This document shows positions 27,801-36,770 of a stretch of 64,000 bases of DNA, one piece after another. The position numbers and the translations under genes are program-made. Position 1 is the first letter of the stretch. Every line of letters starts with the position of its first letter. The DNA is from Geoanaerobacter sp964528055 (GTDB lineage Bacteria > Desulfobacterota > Desulfuromonadia > Geobacterales > DSM-12255), in the NCBI GenBank assembly GCA_964528055.1, contig CAZGQM010000014.1, positions 27,359 through 91,358 on the forward strand. The letters are read 5' to 3'. The notes beneath the pieces are model-generated. The model was not told the DNA's origin, searched no databases, and worked only from the letters and a program-made list of their open reading frames with translations.

Positions 27801-30800
27801 NNNNNNNNNNNNNNNNNNNNNNNNNNNNNNNNNNNNNNNNNNNNNNNNNNNNNNNNNNNNNNNNNNNNNNNNNNNNNNNNNNNNNNNNNCTGTTTTTTCG
27901 CTGACTACTTTGAGCAGGATTTGGGTCGCATCTGTGCCGGCAGATGCTGCGACGACTGTAACCACCGGAGCGGAGGGGGCCGCTGGAGCAGCTCCTGCCG
28001 TGAGGAAGCGCGCGATCTCACCCAGTGTATGCAGGGTTCCCAACTGCTCCGGGCCGATGGCAGGGGCTCCGGGGAGCCGCTCCTGCAGGGCGGAGAGGAT
28101 CTCGACCCGTTTGATGGAGTCGATCCCGAGATCCGAATCGAGACCCATTTCAAGCTCCAGCATCTCCACCGGATAGCCGGTTTTCTCACTGACGACGGAT
28201 AGAAGAGCTTCTGCGACACTGCTTTCAATGGCAGGTGACGGTGCTGCCGAAGTTACGGTGGTATTGGATGATGCAGATTGGGAAACGGTGCCTGCTCCGA
28301 GGAACCGTGCGATCTCTCCAAGTGTATGCAGTGTCCCCAGCTGTTCCGGGCCGATGGTAGGGGCTCCGGGGAGCCGCTCCTGAAGGGCGGAAAGTATCTC
28401 CACCCGTTTGATGGAATCGATTCCGAGGTCCGAGTCGAGTCCCATCTCCATCTCCAGCATCTCGACGGGATAACCGGTCTTCTCACTCACCACTGCGAGC
28501 AGGCTTTGGCAGGTCCGTTCCATTGCAGCGTCAGAGACAACGGTCATTTGAACCTGTTGCGGCTCAAGTATGCGAGAGAAGCTGCTCTCTTTGAGAACAA
28601 CTTCGTTGAGCAATTTATCCTGTATATCAGGACTTGGGGTTGCTGAGGGAGTCTGAGCGGTGAGCTGCACCTTTGTAACGGGTGGATGCGGCACGGTTGA
28701 AGGGGTACAAGGCAGGGATGCAGTGGGACTGCCCCCTTGAAACAGGCGCTGCTGTTGTTCCAGCAGGGTCTGGATGGTCCGGCTTGCCGTCTCCTGCCCT
28801 TCGAGGAAAAGCCGGTGAAGCTGGGCAGTCTCTTCCTGCATCTTTTGCAGGACTGCCATGCTCTCACGAGCAACCTTGAGGGAATCCGTGAGGGTGTCAC
28901 GCGATGGGGGGGTGGTTGCAGTGTAACTGTGTATCGGAGCAGCCGCAGGAACTGTGAGCGTAACTGCTGCCTCAGGCGTAACGGTCTTGACCTGTGCAAC
29001 AGGAGGTCGCTTCTCTCTGGGTTTGACATAATTGGCGCCGCATATGTTCACGGTCATTGCCGGCTTTCTGCCGCTGGAAGGCGCAGGTGCCTGATAGCCT
29101 GCATCCCACGACGTAAGGCGGATGCCGTATCCGAGTACCGCAAGCTGGGCCAGGGTTCTGGCTAGGTCTACAATTCCGGAACGCTTGCCGCTGGAAGCGT
29201 CGAGAGCGAGGGAAAGGTGTTCGGACTCTCCCAAAATTGCCTTGACCAGTCCGGTGAGCCTGGCACCTGGACCGACCTCGACAAAGGTCCTGACTCCAGA
29301 TGCGTACATAGCCTCAATCTCTGATACGAACTCCACAGGCTGGGCCAGTTGTCCAGCCAGGAGGGCCTTTGCAGCCGCCGGATCGGCCGGGTAGGGGGCA
29401 GCAGATGTGTTGGCATAGACAGGCATCCGTGCCTCATGCAGCTCTACCTTCGCGAGGGCCGCCAGGAAAGGCCCTGCTGCATCGGCCACCAGTGGGCTAT
29501 GGAAGGCAGCTGCAACCGGCAGTCGCTTGCAGGGGAGTTTATGCGCAGCAAAGGCTGCTGCTGCCCGCTCAATCTCCAGGCTGCTGCCGGAGAGGACGGC
29601 CTGGCTGGGCGCGTTCCGGTTTGCAATTACCAGGTCCAGCTTCTCCTGCGCAATGATCTGTTCAACCGTTGCAAGTGGTGCCGGAACAGCCAGCATCCCC
29701 CCCTTGTCGCCTCTGCCGGCTGCCATGAGCCTGCCGCGGAGTCGGGAAAGCTCAAAGAATGAAGCTTCGTCGAGTCTCCCTGCGGCGCAGAGCGCAGTCA
29801 GTTCACCGTAGCTGTGGCCGGCTACGGCATCCGGGCGAAGGCCGAACGACTCCAGCAGTCGCAAAGCACCCAGGCTTACTGCACCTATTGCCGGCTGAGC
29901 CACGTCCGTGGCACGAAGCGCATCTTCCTGCAGCTCCTTTGCAGCTACGTCCAATGCCTGCAGAGGATAGATGCGGTCGGAGAGGAGAGAGGCGTCCGTG
30001 GCTCCATAACCGTGATCGGCTGCTGCGATGGCGGTGAATACCTCCGGATAGCTGCAGGCGAGATCACGGAGCATGCCGGTGTACTGTGCCCCCTGGCCAG
30101 GGAAGAGGATGCCGAGCTTTCCGGAATGGGATGCAGTGGCGAAAAAAGAGCCGTCCGGTGTCTGCCATCTGCTCTTCGGGTTTTTACGGAGCATTGCCTG
30201 GGCATTGGAGATCAGCGTCGCCAGGTTTGTCGTTTGTCTCTCGATTACCAGCGCCAGCCTGCAGGGGGCAGCAGATTCGAAGGTGGCTCGAAGTGCCCCG
30301 GCCCTTGCCCGAAGGTCGTTCCAGGAGAGATCGGTCGGCAGTTCGGAAAGGATCTCTTCCAGTTCGCCAGCGTTTGAGCCGGCAAAGGGGAGGATCTGGA
30401 TATTGCCGTCCCAGTCCGCTGTTTCCTTGGCCGGCCGGTACTCTTCCAGTACGGTATGAAAGTTGGAGCCTCCAAAGCCGAATGCGCTGACACCTGCGCG
30501 ACGGGGTGCGCCGTTAACGGCAAGCCACGGCTTTTTTTCTGCAGCCAGGTAAAAGGGTGTTTTCCCGCCTGTTACCTCTTCAAGGGGGTTCGTTACCTTG
30601 ATGGTGGGGGGGATGACCTTGTGATGCAGAGCAAGGGCGGCCTTGATCAGCCCTGCAACTCCGGCTGCTGCCTTGGTGTGGCCGATTTGCGACTTGACCG
30701 AGCCAAGGGCGCACCAAGGGGTGACTGCTTCACCATAGATCTCCCGAAGGGCCGAAACCTCCACGGCGTCTCCAACCTTAGTCCCTGTGCCGTGTGCCTC

Positions 30801-31844
30801 GACAAGCCCTATGCTCCGGGGGGTGACCCCGGCCTGGGCATAGGCATTGAGAAGGGCCTTTTTCTGCCCGCCGGCGCTCGGCGTGTAGATCGCCTCGCCC
30901 TTGCCATCACTGGAGGAGCCAATGCCGCGGATCACTGCATAGATCCTGTCGTTGTCGCGTTCCGCGTCGGCCAGGCGCTTGATCACCACAATGCCGAGAC
31001 CTTCGCCCAGGATGGTCCCGTCCCCCGAGGCATCGAACGGCTTTGCATTGCCGCTGGGAGAGAGGGCCGGTGTTTTGCTGAAGCACATGTACATGAAGAT
31101 ATCATTGAAGGTATCCACCCCGCCGGTGACAACCATATCCGCTTTACCTGCGGCAAGTTCCAGACTGGCAAGGTGAAGGGCGCTGAGGGAGCTGGCGCAG
31201 GCAGCGTCAACAACGCAGTTGGTCCCTCCCAGGTTGTACTGCTTGCTTATCCGTCCTGCCACCACATTGCCGAGCAGTCCGGGGAAGGAATTTTCCTGCC
31301 AGGGGACGTAGGAGTCCGAAATCCTCTGGACCACATCGTCGGCAACGGTGTCGTCAACCCCTGCTTCTTTTAAGGCGGCACGCCATAGTGGATGGCCGAG
31401 TCTTGCCCCTAGGGGGATCACGAGCTCAAGTGTGCCGGTGACACCGAGAATTACGCTGACCTTGCTCCGGTCAAAATCTTTCTCGGGACCGTATCCTGCG
31501 TCTCTGAGTGCATTGCCGGCAGTAACGAGCCCGAGGAGCTGGGAGGTATCGATAGCCTCCATGGTGTTGGGAGGGATGTTGAACTCCATCGGGTTGAACG
31601 GAATCGGTGAAAGAAAACCGCCTCTCCTGCCATAAGTATGGTCAGGGCACTTCGGATCCTGGTCAAAGTATTCCTGTACCTGCCAGTGAGTCGACGGGAT
31701 TTCGGTAATGGAATCAAGCCCTTCACGAATGTTTGCCCAGTAGGCGGTCTGGTCGTCTGCCTGCGGGAAATGGCATCCGATGCCGATAATTGCCAGTGGT
31801 GTTTCGGTGGGGCTATTTTCGTTCTTCACTTCTTCAGTTTTCAC
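24884..31844 (-). CDS. pfaA: PfaA-like PUFA synthase: KS-AT-tandem ACP-KR-DH (contains assembly gap)
   Basis: At least 2,280 residues, interrupted by 100 N at 27790-27889. Domains in order: ketosynthase with Cys216 in VVDAACASSL, EAHGTGT and IGHTKAAAG; malonyl/acyltransferase with Ser in GHSYGE (near 29815); a Pro/Thr/Gln-rich linker; ACP modules with DSDLGIDSIKR, whose Ser takes phosphopantetheine; ketoreductase with VVVITGGGRGV (near 26605) and the Tyr in GQVDYAVANE; and a C-terminal polyketide-type dehydratase with HVLDGKAVLP. The start is a GTG overlapping the pfaD stop (GTGA), with AAGGAG eight bases upstream. The placeholder gap shifts the frame, but the flanks match one ACP repeat in register, so the gene is most likely intact. 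Confidence 0.92.
27356..28480 (-). repeat. Tandem acyl carrier protein repeats, about 285-297 bp each
   Basis: Four ACP modules are visible, with the DSIK codons at about 28411, 28114, 27726 and 27441. Spacings are 297, 288 (after removing the 100 N) and 285 bases. Each unit reads VVSEKTGYP, EML(E)EM, DSDLGIDSIKRVEIL, LQERLPGAP, IGPE, TLGEIARFL, then an Ala/Pro/Thr linker. The units are nearly identical at DNA level. In PUFA synthases extra ACPs raise product yield rather than change chain length. Confidence 0.92.
27790..27889. other. Assembly gap of 100 N inside the ACP array
   Basis: Exactly 100 N, the usual placeholder. On the coding strand the left flank ends ACAG and the right flank begins GCTACC; joined directly they read T-G-Y-P, the motif found at this place in the other ACP units, and the distance between neighbouring ACPs becomes 288 bases. 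The hidden sequence is therefore probably zero or a whole number of ACP units. Confidence 0.95.
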
Positions 31845-33472
31845 CTGAGGTACTCCTTGATGTGGGCGTCTTCGAGCGGTTCCATCTGTAAGGCGTCTGC
31901 GGGGAGCGAAACTCCCTGGCTGCAAAGGAAGTTAGTGCGAGTGAGGACTGCAGCTCCGAAAAGAATGTTGAATGCAACAGTTGCAACCTTGCGCTGATCG
32001 GTGGCGGCCAGAAATGAACCAGCAGCCCATTCGTTGAATGCCCCCATGGCAGGGCCGCACCAGATCTGGTAGTCAACGGTGCGTGAGGGTTCGCCGTCTT
32101 TTGCCCAGTGTGCTGCCTGCCCCAGATACCATCTGAAGACAAGGGCCATACGGTGTTTGGGGTCCCGGTCGCCCCGCTCAACCTGACGAGGGTCGCGCTG
32201 CAGAAAATATGAGCGTGTAAGTTGCCAGATATCGTTCAGGGGTGCGAGGAAAAGGGTTTTTTCGAGCTTTTCGCGGTCAACTGCCGGGATATCATCGAGG
32301 CCCGAGCATGAACGGTAGATCTCGTAAAGCCTGGAGGCACGCATCGGGAACATGGTTCTGCGTTTCAGAACCTGAACCGTCACCCCCATCTCGAACATGT
32401 CGGCGGCTGGTGCCATGGTAACATCTGCCTGGCGCGTTTCGGCCAGCATCTGCCGCACCGTAGCCGAGGTGCCGGATTCAACACATGCCTGATTGACCGA
32501 CCCAGTCATTATAAAGGAGGCACCCATGGCAAAGGCCGCTGCAGCCGATGCGGGAGTAGAAATGCCTCCTGCCAGTCCGACCCGGAGCGTCTGGGAGTAG
32601 CCGTGCTCGGACTGTAGTCTCTTTGCTACTGCATGTATCGTCGGGAAGAGAGCCAGTGCAGGACGGTTATCGGTATGCCCGCCGGAATCGGCCTCGGCTG
32701 TGATATCCTGCGACATCGGAATTCGGGCTGCAAGTTCTGCCTCCTCTGCCGTGATTGCTCCATTGGAGAGGAGTTCCCTGAGATACTTCTCTGGCGGAGG
32801 GGAAAAAAACCTGATGGCCAGCTCTTCACGCGAGACCTTGGCGATGATCCTGTTAGGCGTTACGATGGTCCCATCCGGGGCGCGGTGGATACCGTGAACC
32901 CTGTATCGGATCAGAGGGAGGGTCAGCGCCAGGAAAGCGGAGGCCTCCACCAGCCTGACACCTTTGCGGAGGTAGAGATCTACAAGCGCACTCTCCAGCT
33001 CCGGCTCCTGCGGGGAGTGTATGAGATTGACCCCATACGGGATTGCAGCTGCAGAGAGGCGATCGATAGCATTTTCGACCTCAGGTGTACCGAGACCTGC
33101 GGCTCCGAAGAAGCCAAGCATTCCGGCCCGGCCCAGCTCCTCGACCATTTCTACTGAACTGATCCCCTTTGCCATGGAGCCGCCCAGGTAGGGGTAGCGA
33201 ATGTTGTATTCAGCACAGAAAGCGGGATCGCCCAGATTCTCCGGTAGACAGGAAGGGGCGTATCCCACGAGAGGATGCTCGTTCGAGGCAGGATTTCCGT
33301 TCCCCAACAGGGCAACACCTGTTGATTCCGCCACAATGCCCCCGTCCTTTTCTACCAGAAAGAGAGGACGGCGAACCATCCGGAGAGACTCCTTGATGCT
33401 CAACCGCGCTGCTACGGCAGATGAGGAATCAGCACTCCAGCTCCCCAGGCAGCTATTTCCTCCATTCAGCAT
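31841..33472 (-). CDS. pfaD: PfaD-like enoyl reductase (FMN-dependent)
   Basis: A 543-residue protein starting at the ATG at 33472 (MLNGGNSCLGSW), with AAGGAG about 10 bases upstream; the open frame continues far upstream but that part has no family character. It is a 2-nitropropane-dioxygenase-type TIM barrel. FMN-binding segments are seen in GMLGFFGAAGLGTPEVE and the Gly-rich GLAGGISTPASAAAAFAMGA. In PUFA synthases PfaD is the trans-acting enoyl reductase that saturates chosen double bonds in each cycle. It is the first gene of the pfa operon and overlaps pfaA by GTGA. Its length and C-terminal segment (RALVFRWYLGQAAHW-like) agree with the PfaD family. Confidence 0.93.
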   Translation of the reverse strand: MLNGGNSCLGSWSADSSSAVAARLSIKESLRMVRRPLFLVEKDGGIVAESTGVALLGNGNPASNEHPLVGYAPSCLPENLGDPAFCAEYNIRYPYLGGSMAKGISSVEMVEELGRAGMLGFFGAAGLGTPEVENAIDRLSAAAIPYGVNLIHSPQEPELESALVDLYLRKGVRLVEASAFLALTLPLIRYRVHGIHRAPDGTIVTPNRIIAKVSREELAIRFFSPPPEKYLRELLSNGAITAEEAELAARIPMSQDITAEADSGGHTDNRPALALFPTIHAVAKRLQSEHGYSQTLRVGLAGGISTPASAAAAFAMGASFIMTGSVNQACVESGTSATVRQMLAETRQADVTMAPAADMFEMGVTVQVLKRRTMFPMRASRLYEIYRSCSGLDDIPAVDREKLEKTLFLAPLNDIWQLTRSYFLQRDPRQVERGDRDPKHRMALVFRWYLGQAAHWAKDGEPSRTVDYQIWCGPAMGAFNEWAAGSFLAATDQRKVATVAFNILFGAAVLTRTNFLCSQGVSLPADALQMEPLEDAHIKEYLR

Positions 33473-33788
33473 GCCGGTTAGTCTCCTTGGATGATCAATT
33501 TTCAAATGGTAATCTCCTGAGGCAGAGCAATTTGTAAGTCGGGAAGTATGGGATTTGGGGGATGGATCCCGTCTTCCTACCTGCCCCCTGATGCCGGATA
33601 CTGTTATCGTCAAGTTTAACAGATGATATTTATATGAAACCGAGCAAAAAAACAAGAGTTGTGGATATGGCGGAGACAGTTTGTTTGTCCCAGGTACTGT
33701 AGCGTTGATTCCTTCTGGATTCATGAGTAGACTGTTCGTCAGGTTCAATAAATCCGGAAGCGGGATTTCTGTTTGAAAGGGATATGAA
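33473..33788. promoter_or_regulatory. Divergent intergenic region upstream of pfaD and the deacetylase gene
   Basis: 316 bases without a convincing gene, separating the leftward pfa-ole operon from a rightward polysaccharide deacetylase gene. It must contain both promoters. An AT-rich stretch around 33620-33655 (ATATTTATATGA) is the best candidate -10 area, but no clear -35/-10 pair was found on either strand. No palindrome or riboswitch-like structure was seen. Confidence 0.4.
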
Positions 33789-34598
33789 ATGAAGAGTCTC
33801 CGGCTGCTTGTTGCACTGCTCTTTCTGAGTGCTGTTTCCGCGTTTGCAGGGACTTCTGCGGAGACCCTCCGTGAAACGTCCGACAGGGCTGTACTAAAAA
33901 AGTCACTCACCCTTCGTTATGGTTCCGAATTGCCACGCGAATGGGGGGAAGCAGTAACCGGAGTAAAGACGCGCTTGAAGACCCGCGACAAGGTGATAGC
34001 CCTTACCATGGATGCCTGTGGCAGCGCAAAGGGGATGGGGTATGATCAGCGCTTGATCGAGTTCCTGCGAATGGAGCAGGTGCCGGCCACCCTTTTCATC
34101 AATGCCCGCTGGATAGATCCCAACGGGGCCGAGTTCGATCGCCTTGCTGCTGACCCCCTGTTCGAGATTGCCAACCACGGATACCGGCACAGGCCTGCAT
34201 CCGTGAATGGCAGGTCGGCGTACGGGATACAGGGTACGAAGAGTGTCTCGGAACTGGTGGATGAGATCGAGCAGAATGCAATCAGGATAAAGGAGCTGAC
34301 AGGCCGCTCTCCTCGTTTCTATCGCTCCGGGACCGCCTACTACGATGAGATTGCGGTCAGGATTGCCAATGAGCTTGGGGAACAGGTGGCCGGTTTCTCT
34401 CTGTTGGGCGATGCAGGGGCCACCTATTCCCGCGAGCAGGTAAGAAAAGCGTTATTGAGTGCTCTCCCCGGCTCGATAGTTATCTTGCATATGAACCACC
34501 CTGAGGGTGGGACCGCTGACGGTATCATGGATGCCGTGCCTGAGCTTAAGAAACGTGGGTTTCGCTTTGTCCGGCTTTCGGATATGGAGCTGGAATAA
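33789..34598 (+). CDS. Secreted polysaccharide deacetylase-family protein
   Basis: A 269-residue protein with a signal peptide ending SAFA. NodB-type motifs: ALTMDACGS (motif 1), PATLFINARW, ANHGYRHRP (metal-binding His pair), FYRSGTAYYDE (motif 3) and VILHMNHP (motif 5). Motif 1 has MDAC in place of the common FDDG, so the second Asp is absent; the same DAC signature occurs in a known subfamily, so it need not be inactive. Predicted to remove acetyl groups from peptidoglycan or surface glycans in the periplasm. Its end lies only 9 bases from the convergent pfkA gene. Confidence 0.85.
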   Translation: MKSLRLLVALLFLSAVSAFAGTSAETLRETSDRAVLKKSLTLRYGSELPREWGEAVTGVKTRLKTRDKVIALTMDACGSAKGMGYDQRLIEFLRMEQVPATLFINARWIDPNGAEFDRLAADPLFEIANHGYRHRPASVNGRSAYGIQGTKSVSELVDEIEQNAIRIKELTGRSPRFYRSGTAYYDEIAVRIANELGEQVAGFSLLGDAGATYSREQVRKALLSALPGSIVILHMNHPEGGTADGIMDAVPELKKRGFRFVRLSDMELE

Positions 34599-34607
34599 AG
34601 TATGGGA

Positions 34608-35567
34608 TTAGATGCCCAGAACCTCGGCAAGGCGTAGCATCTCATCTTGTGGCCTCTTCTCTCCCTTGATGACCTCCTCAATTGGGACTGACTGGATGGC
34701 ATTGTTTGCAAGTCCCACCATAACCCCATGCTCTCCCGCGACCAGGAGTTCCACCGCCATCTTGCCGAAGCGGCTTGCAAGGAGCCGATCGAAGACAGTT
34801 GGCGCACCACCGCGTTGATAATGCCCAAGGACTGTCACACGGGTTTCAAACCCGATGGCGTCTTTTATGGCATCGGCGATTTCATGTGCACTACCAGCGC
34901 CTTCGGCGAGAATGATAATGGCATTGTCTCTCCCCTCCTCGAAACGTGCATGGAGCTGCTGGCAGATTTCCGAAAGATCTACTTCGCGCTCCGGGACAAG
35001 TGCGAATTCCGCACCTGTCGCAATGGCTGCAATGCTGGCCAGGTAGCCGGAGTTGCGTCCCATTACCTCGATGACAAATGCTCTCGCATGGGAGCTGGCA
35101 GTATCCTTGATGCAGTCCACTGCATAGAGGATGTTGTTCAGTGCTGTATCCACTCCCAGCGCCATGTCGGTGTAAGGGATGTCGTTGTCGATGCTGGCGG
35201 GGATGCCCGTGACAGGAAAACCGAGCCGATGAAGTGCCAATGCTCCGTTGAGCGAGCCGTCACCTCCAAGCACTACCAGTCCGTCAATTCCTTCCCTGGC
35301 AAGTACATCCAGCGCCTTTTTCTGGCCCTCCGGGGTTCGGTATTCCTGTGATCGGGCAGACTGCAGGAATGTACCCCCCCGGTGGAGTATTCCGGAGACC
35401 GCCTTGGTGTCCAGAGGAACAAAGTCTCCCTTCATCAGGCCAAGATATCCTTTGCGGAACCCGACCACTTCGATGTTCATCCGGATTGCTGTCCGTACCG
35501 CAGCGCGAATACATGCGTTCATGCCGGAACAGTCCCCTCCGCTGGTTAAAATGCCGATTTTTTTCAT
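34608..35567 (-). CDS. pfkA: ATP-dependent 6-phosphofructokinase
   Basis: A 319-residue protein of the bacterial PfkA length. GILTSGGDCSGMNA is the N-terminal nucleotide loop. GGDGS (Gly after GGD) points to ATP rather than pyrophosphate as phosphoryl donor. PASIDNDIPYTD carries the catalytic Asp, MGRNSGYLA binds fructose 6-phosphate, and GHYQRGG is also typical. GGAGG lies upstream of the ATG. It phosphorylates fructose 6-phosphate in glycolysis. It is in the same direction as the triheme cytochrome gene, about 200 bases downstream of it. Confidence 0.95.
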   Translation of the reverse strand: MKKIGILTSGGDCSGMNACIRAAVRTAIRMNIEVVGFRKGYLGLMKGDFVPLDTKAVSGILHRGGTFLQSARSQEYRTPEGQKKALDVLAREGIDGLVVLGGDGSLNGALALHRLGFPVTGIPASIDNDIPYTDMALGVDTALNNILYAVDCIKDTASSHARAFVIEVMGRNSGYLASIAAIATGAEFALVPEREVDLSEICQQLHARFEEGRDNAIIILAEGAGSAHEIADAIKDAIGFETRVTVLGHYQRGGAPTVFDRLLASRFGKMAVELLVAGEHGVMVGLANNAIQSVPIEEVIKGEKRPQDEMLRLAEVLGI

Positions 35568-35727
35568 CTATCCTCCCCATAATTCATTAGATATACTCTC
35601 CTGATCTGCTAATCAGGAAGCCTGGACTATCCATTCAAAGGGGAAGTTTACCGGGAACTGCTTCGATTGCAACCTGCAACGCTGCATGCATTTTCCGCAC
35701 GGTTGTACTCGGTGCAGTGATACATCT

Positions 35728-35764
35728 CCGGGACGGCCACTCCTGAGAGGTGCAACCGTCCCGG
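35728..35764 (-). terminator. Hairpin downstream of the triheme cytochrome gene
   Basis: CCGGGACGG and CCGTCCCGG form a 9-bp stem with a 19-base loop, 10 bases past the stop codon of the cytochrome gene. There is no clear T-run on the minus-strand side, so it may protect the mRNA end or act as a weak terminator. Confidence 0.5.
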
Positions 35765-35773
35765 ATTGATACC

Positions 35774-36364
35774 TCATATCAGATGGCAGGCAAAGCAGAG
35801 TGCACTCCCCTGTGTTTCGACGGCGAGGTTGTTTCGCTGAGGATTCAGTGGGTTGTGGCAGGTGATGCAGGCGATCCGGCCATCGACCAGGGTCATGGCA
35901 GGTGGAAGTTCGTCGGCTTTACGGAGATTCTGTCGTGAAATGCTTGCACTGACATAATCCGTGCCGATGGAGTGGGTTATGGAAATTGCCGACATGCCCG
36001 GATGTTTCCCGCCACTTATGATATCATCGTCGGCGCTTTCACCTTTCCGTTCATGACAGTTAATGCACTCTCTCGAGTTGTCGTCGAGTTGTCTCAGATT
36101 GCCAACATTGTCGTAGGCGCTCTTCCCTTCCAACTGGTTCTGCATTCGAATCCGCGCTATCAGTTCCATCTCTGACTTCATCGAGAGGTAGTCGGCCTTT
36201 ACGGTAGGATCATCAAGGTAGGCCGGGTAGTCACAAGCAGGTTTGTCGATGTTGCCTGCTGCTTCGCGTCCAATGGGGAGTAGGAGGAGAAGGACGAGCA
36301 TCCCGAGGGATACACGTGTGTGTATTCTGTTGCGCGATTTGGATGTGAAACTGTTGTTCACCAT
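35774..36364 (-). CDS. Triheme c-type cytochrome under riboswitch control
   Basis: A 196-residue protein with an N-terminal hydrophobic signal (LGMLVLLLLLPIGREAAG) and three CXXCH heme sites: CINCH, CITCH and CFACH. It is therefore a periplasmic or exported triheme cytochrome, related to the NrfB/doubled-CXXCH group by spacing, with no closer name. The first half (residues 40-95) has no heme and is of unknown role. The ATG at 36364 is preceded by GGAGGG. The leader carries two tandem GEMM-I riboswitches and a strong promoter, so expression should follow the level of a cyclic dinucleotide. A role in extracellular electron transfer is likely for this lineage but is inferred. Confidence 0.85.
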   Translation of the reverse strand: MVNNSFTSKSRNRIHTRVSLGMLVLLLLLPIGREAAGNIDKPACDYPAYLDDPTVKADYLSMKSEMELIARIRMQNQLEGKSAYDNVGNLRQLDDNSRECINCHERKGESADDDIISGGKHPGMSAISITHSIGTDYVSASISRQNLRKADELPPAMTLVDGRIACITCHNPLNPQRNNLAVETQGSALCFACHLI

Positions 36365-36406
36365 GAGTAGACCCTCCGTGGCCCCGTTGCACAGTAAAAC
36401 GGTGCA

Positions 36407-36507
36407 GCCGGGGCCGAAATGTGATATTTCGGCAACCCGGCTGTCTCAGAGAGACCCTGTGGGCTTTCCGCCCCATCCTCGCGGATGGTTAAGTATTATC
36501 GTCTATC
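36407..36507 (-). promoter_or_regulatory. GEMM-Ib (cGAMP/c-di-GMP) riboswitch, gene-proximal copy
   Basis: The minus-strand RNA from 36507 down to 36423 shows the GEMM-I architecture: a GATA/TATC closing stem, AACCATCC-GCGA-GGATGG with a GNRA tetraloop, GGGGCGGAAAGCC, the GGTCTC/GAGAC stem, then ACAGCCGGGTTGCCG. It closely resembles, as I recall it, the Geobacter RNA crystallised with 3',3'-cGAMP. The following hairpin (36407-36441) is imperfect, with a two-base bulge, and is not followed by a U-tract, so this copy may work poorly as a terminator or act on translation. It lies about 45 bases before the cytochrome ATG. Confidence 0.88.
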
Positions 36508-36592
36508 AAGGTGAAATAGTGCTTCGTTTCCTTGCTGCTTGAAAACTGTCAGTTCGTGTGTCGGTATTCTCACCCCCTTTTCCGCCAGGTAT

Positions 36593-36636
36593 AAAAAAAG
36601 CCGGGTTGCCGAAATGTGATATTTCGGCAACCCGGC
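36593..36636 (-). terminator. Intrinsic terminator forming the riboswitch expression platform
   Basis: A perfect inverted repeat GCCGGGTTGCCGAAAT / ATTTCGGCAACCCGGC with a 5-base loop, followed on the minus strand by seven T (36599-36593). The 5' arm overlaps the riboswitch 3' strand. Confidence 0.92.
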
Positions 36637-36702
36637 TGTCTCAGAGAGACCCTGTGGGCTTTCCGCCCCATCCTCGCGGATGGTTAAGTAGTATCGTCTA
36701 TC
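36593..36702 (-). promoter_or_regulatory. GEMM-Ib (cGAMP/c-di-GMP) riboswitch, promoter-proximal copy
   Basis: The aptamer (36702 to 36618) is almost identical to the second copy; one base differs in the 5' strand (ATACTA against ATAATA). Its 3' strand GCCGGGTTGCCGAAAT doubles as the first half of a perfect 16-bp terminator stem, so ligand binding and termination should be mutually exclusive. It lies first on the transcript, 30-odd bases after the promoter. Close relatives respond to 3',3'-cGAMP in Geobacter. Confidence 0.9.
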
Positions 36703-36733
36703 TCTTCAGAATGCTGTCTTGAAGTATGCTTCT

Positions 36734-36762
36734 CATTAAACCAAGTGTATCTCCTTTGTCAA
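36734..36762 (-). promoter_or_regulatory. Sigma-70 type promoter for the riboswitch-cytochrome transcript
   Basis: TTGACA (36762-36757), a 17-base spacer, then TTAATG (36739-36734), on the minus strand just after the rarA stop. The -35 box lies in a CTCCTT-GACA-AAGGAG inverted repeat that could serve as an operator or as the rarA terminator stem. Transcription would start about 25 bases before the first aptamer. Confidence 0.7.
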
Positions 36763-36770
36763 GGAGGAAA

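Noticed and set aside
27302..27904. Plus-strand open frames across the ACP array
   Set aside because: They are antisense shadows of repeated ACP modules; the repetition comes from pfaA.
27356..28480. Possible CRISPR-like tandem repeat
   Set aside because: The repeats are about 288 bp, coding, and match acyl carrier domains, with no short repeats or unique spacers.
24884..31844. Apparent frameshift in pfaA at the N run
   Set aside because: The 100 N are a placeholder; the flanking codons join in frame once they are removed.
33473..33910. Long N-terminal extension of pfaD
   Set aside because: No family similarity, and it runs over the divergent promoter region and into the deacetylase gene; the ATG at 33472 has a good ribosome site.
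33789..34598. Loss of the second Asp in motif 1 of the deacetylase as a sign of inactivity
   Set aside because: The DAC form of the motif is a recurrent subfamily signature, so it is not treated as unusual.
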